Origin: Microbulbifer rhizosphaerae | GTDB taxonomy: Bacteria; Pseudomonadota; Gammaproteobacteria; Pseudomonadales; Cellvibrionaceae | Assembly (NCBI RefSeq): GCF_014191725.1 | Contig: NZ_JACHWZ010000003.1 | Span: 124,001-188,000 of the forward strand | Reading direction: 5' to 3' | DNA length: 64,000 bases | Part shown: positions 62,468 through 64,000 of the stretch, in pieces | How the letters are laid out: every line of letters starts with the position of its first letter | Position numbering within the stretch: the stretch's first letter is position 1 | The notes under the pieces: model-generated | The model's input: only the letters and a program-made list of their open reading frames with translations | Told to the model about the DNA's origin: nothing | The model's database searches: none | Made by a program: the position numbers and the translations under genes

Positions 62468-63063
62468 GCTTCCCTGCCCGCCGGCAGCATTACCCGTTGT
62501 GGGAAAGTCGAGGTTTGCAGCTTCAGCTCAATCATTTTCAACGTCTGTACCAGCATCTCGTTTGTCTTGATCAGGGGGATATTAATCAGCGTCTCCAACC
62601 ACTGATAGTAATGCTTTCTGTGGATACGGCTATGGGGCACGGCATTGCGAAGCCTTCCCCGCATATGGGCCTTGGCGGCCGTGTTTCGCGGCAGCCAGCA
62701 GCCATTGATGGGATCGTCAATGCGCCTAGCAAACCACGAGAGCACAGCGCGCAACTTCGCCGCACTGGCATGACGCCCGGATATAATCGCATGTGCATCA
62801 CAAAGCTTGTGAGGTCGGGGATCGCCGGCAGCGGTCAAAAAGGCCGCCAGTCGCCTGGAACAGTGTTCTTCGCTCTCCAGCGCCTTAACCGACATCTTCC
62901 TGCCTTCAGCCCGATATGCCTCGATGCCCTCCTGAACCTGCCCGATCACGCCGACCTTGTGCAGGTCACTGATGGTCGGTTTTTCAAGAGCGGCAAATTC
63001 ATCAATGGCCAGATCCAGCCGGTCTTTCTGGTGAATTTTCTTATCTATCCTTGGCGGGGCCAT
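62464..63063 (-). CDS. AHH-domain nuclease toxin
   Basis: 199 residues from the ATG at 63063 with GGAAC upstream. The C-terminal 110 residues hold the HNH-like AHH fold: CDAHAIISGRH, then RRIDDPINGCWLP, RNAVPHSRIH and HKHYYQWLETL. The second histidine of the usual AHH is Ala here, but His in AH and the downstream RIH are kept. The first 85 residues are helical, with no signal peptide, PAAR, RHS or pretoxin motif, so no delivery route is visible. It is probably a DNase effector exported by a separate secretion system, or an orphan cassette. The activity is inferred from the family. Confidence 0.75.
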   Translation of the reverse strand: MAPPRIDKKIHQKDRLDLAIDEFAALEKPTISDLHKVGVIGQVQEGIEAYRAEGRKMSVKALESEEHCSRRLAAFLTAAGDPRPHKLCDAHAIISGRHASAAKLRAVLSWFARRIDDPINGCWLPRNTAAKAHMRGRLRNAVPHSRIHRKHYYQWLETLINIPLIKTNEMLVQTLKMIELKLQTSTFPQRVMLPAGREA

Positions 63064-63221
63064 AAGCAAAGTTCCGTTTTGTTTGAGCGGTAGCTAAAGA
63101 TGCCCGTATGCCACGGGCTTGGTCATGTACTTTAACCTAAATTGGTTATCTGTGTCGTATACCTCTATGGCCTCAGAGCCGGTAAGGGACGGCTTTAATG
63201 CCTCAGTGCTGTGTTTGGGGC

Positions 63222-63806
63222 TTAGGGTTTCCCGCTTCCCGGTTGAATGTGCGAAGCCAGGCTGGGCAGGATTCTGGCGATATTGCGCGCATCGTCCTCG
63301 CCGCGGTGCAGCCGCCCTTCGAAGGTCAACCCGAGGGATTGCAGAACGCTGCCGAGGCCTGAGTGGCGCTTCTTGCCGGTCTTCTCCTGCCACAATGCCT
63401 TGAGGTTGATATGGGGCTTGGAAAAAAATGCCGGTGCGCAGTTGTGGCGCGCTTGCTCGACGCGGATCTGGTTGGAGTCGTACTGTCCCCAACTGGCCCA
63501 GGCCTGATACTCAAGTCCTTGCAGCCAGTCGTCTAGCAGCGACGTTGCCTCCGCAAAGCCCGGCGCAGCCGCCACTTGGTCACGATCTATGCCAGTGAGT
63601 TGGCAGCAGAAGTCGCTGAGTTCCGGGTTGATGGTGGGCCTCACCAGTTGGCTGTGGCTGGCCAGGATTTCTCCTTCCAGGGTTGCCAGAGCCAGCCCGA
63701 ATTCGATCACTTCCATGACCTCGACGGACTGGGGGCGATCGTCCCAGCAGGTGGCTTCGAGGTCGACGATCAATAATTGGCGGATGGAAGTATTCGGCAG
63801 AGTCAT
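63222..63806 (-). CDS. DEDDh 3'-5' exonuclease, ERI-1-like
   Basis: 194 residues. Exo I LLIVDLEATCW (Asp15, Glu17), Exo II in ASWGQYDSNQI and Exo III LHRGEDDARNIA give the DEDDh set of the exonuclease family that includes ERI-1, KapD and the DnaQ proofreading subunit. It is a small single-domain enzyme acting on RNA or DNA ends in the cytosol. Its ATG overlaps the stop codon of the truncated upstream gene as ATGA, so it belongs to an operon entering from outside the window. Confidence 0.85.
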   Translation of the reverse strand: MTLPNTSIRQLLIVDLEATCWDDRPQSVEVMEVIEFGLALATLEGEILASHSQLVRPTINPELSDFCCQLTGIDRDQVAAAPGFAEATSLLDDWLQGLEYQAWASWGQYDSNQIRVEQARHNCAPAFFSKPHINLKALWQEKTGKKRHSGLGSVLQSLGLTFEGRLHRGEDDARNIARILPSLASHIQPGSGKP

Positions 63807-64000
63807 GAAAGGGGCTCCGTTGTTCTTGGGGATTCACTGACGCACATCAGGGCCAGACGCTCGCCTTCCTCTCCGCGATAGGTATCCAGGAAGTGGCAGT
63901 TGCCCACGACGACCGGCTTGGGTACGAAGTTGTGGCCGAGGTAGAGGGCCTCGATGCCCTCGATCCGGAAGGGGGCGAGGGCATCCGGTTTGGCATGGGT
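63803..64000 (-). CDS. C-terminal 65 residues of an unrecognised protein, 5'-truncated by the window edge
   Basis: The minus-strand frame is open from the window edge to a TGA that overlaps the exonuclease start. The residues include FRIEGIEALYLGHNFVPKP, VVVGNCHFLDTYRGEEG and ERLALMCVSE, then a Ser/Thr/Pro tail. The GC-rich codon use is that of a real host gene. I do not recognise the family; the operon partner is an exonuclease and the neighbourhood is NAD salvage. Confidence 0.7.
   Translation of the reverse strand, partial: THAKPDALAPFRIEGIEALYLGHNFVPKPVVVGNCHFLDTYRGEEGERLALMCVSESPRTTEPLS

Overview
The window is a chromosomal segment of a GC-rich gammaproteobacterium, most likely a polysaccharide-degrading member of the Cellvibrionales (Microbulbifer, Saccharophagus or Cellvibrio-like). 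The evidence is two GH9 cellulase-type enzymes with long polyserine linkers, a CBM2 module, two large TonB-dependent receptors, and core gene orders typical of Pseudomonas/Cellvibrio relatives (mnmA-hflD-purB; icd, cspD/clpS-clpA, infA, bpt-aat, trxB, ftsK-lolA-rarA-crcB-serS-cysG). The genus is an inference; the family-level calls rest on motifs visible in the translations.

Layout. 1-6 kb: the end of an acetyl-CoA hydrolase/transferase gene, then a tandem pair of near-identical GH9 genes, one a lipoprotein and one secreted with a cellulose-binding module, each with a LacI-type palindrome upstream. 6-11 kb: glyoxylate-shunt module, aceA divergent from a LysR regulator followed by glcB. 11-19 kb: TonB receptor, a 60-bp relic of a malate synthase gene, arylamine N-acetyltransferase, flavodoxin-like protein, CheR-type methyltransferase, and the RoxA oxygenase operon. 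18.6-38.5 kb: dense housekeeping core, including a complete bacterial N-degron set (aat, bpt, clpS, clpA) around infA. 38.6-51.5 kb: penicillin-acylase-family hydrolase, second TonB receptor, a repeat-rich 600-bp gap, egtB-egtD, a dihaem cytochrome c, a YheT-type hydrolase and malic enzyme.

51.6-58.1 kb is the main accessory block. It holds an overlapping operon encoding a TnsA-like protein with apparently missing active-site residues, a DDE transposase, an AAA+ ATPase and a TniQ protein, followed across a 437-bp non-coding gap by a tyrosine recombinase. The first two operon genes are about 57% GC, the last two about 35-40%, so the transposition module itself looks mosaic. The layout recalls Tn5053/Tn402 (tniA-tniB-tniQ-res-tniR), with a tyrosine recombinase in the resolvase position. 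The element ends could not be fixed.

58.7-64 kb: an NAD-salvage cluster under NrtR. nrtR and the convergent nadV share a 21-bp palindrome, ATAGTG-N9-CACTAT, in front of their starts. Beside it lie a compact AHH-nuclease/Imm11 toxin-immunity pair ending in a perfect 34-bp palindrome, a DEDDh exonuclease, and a truncated gene I do not recognise. At least three REP/REPIN-like repeat families are scattered between the genes, and two of them run into gene starts or ends. I saw no rRNA, tRNA or CRISPR array.
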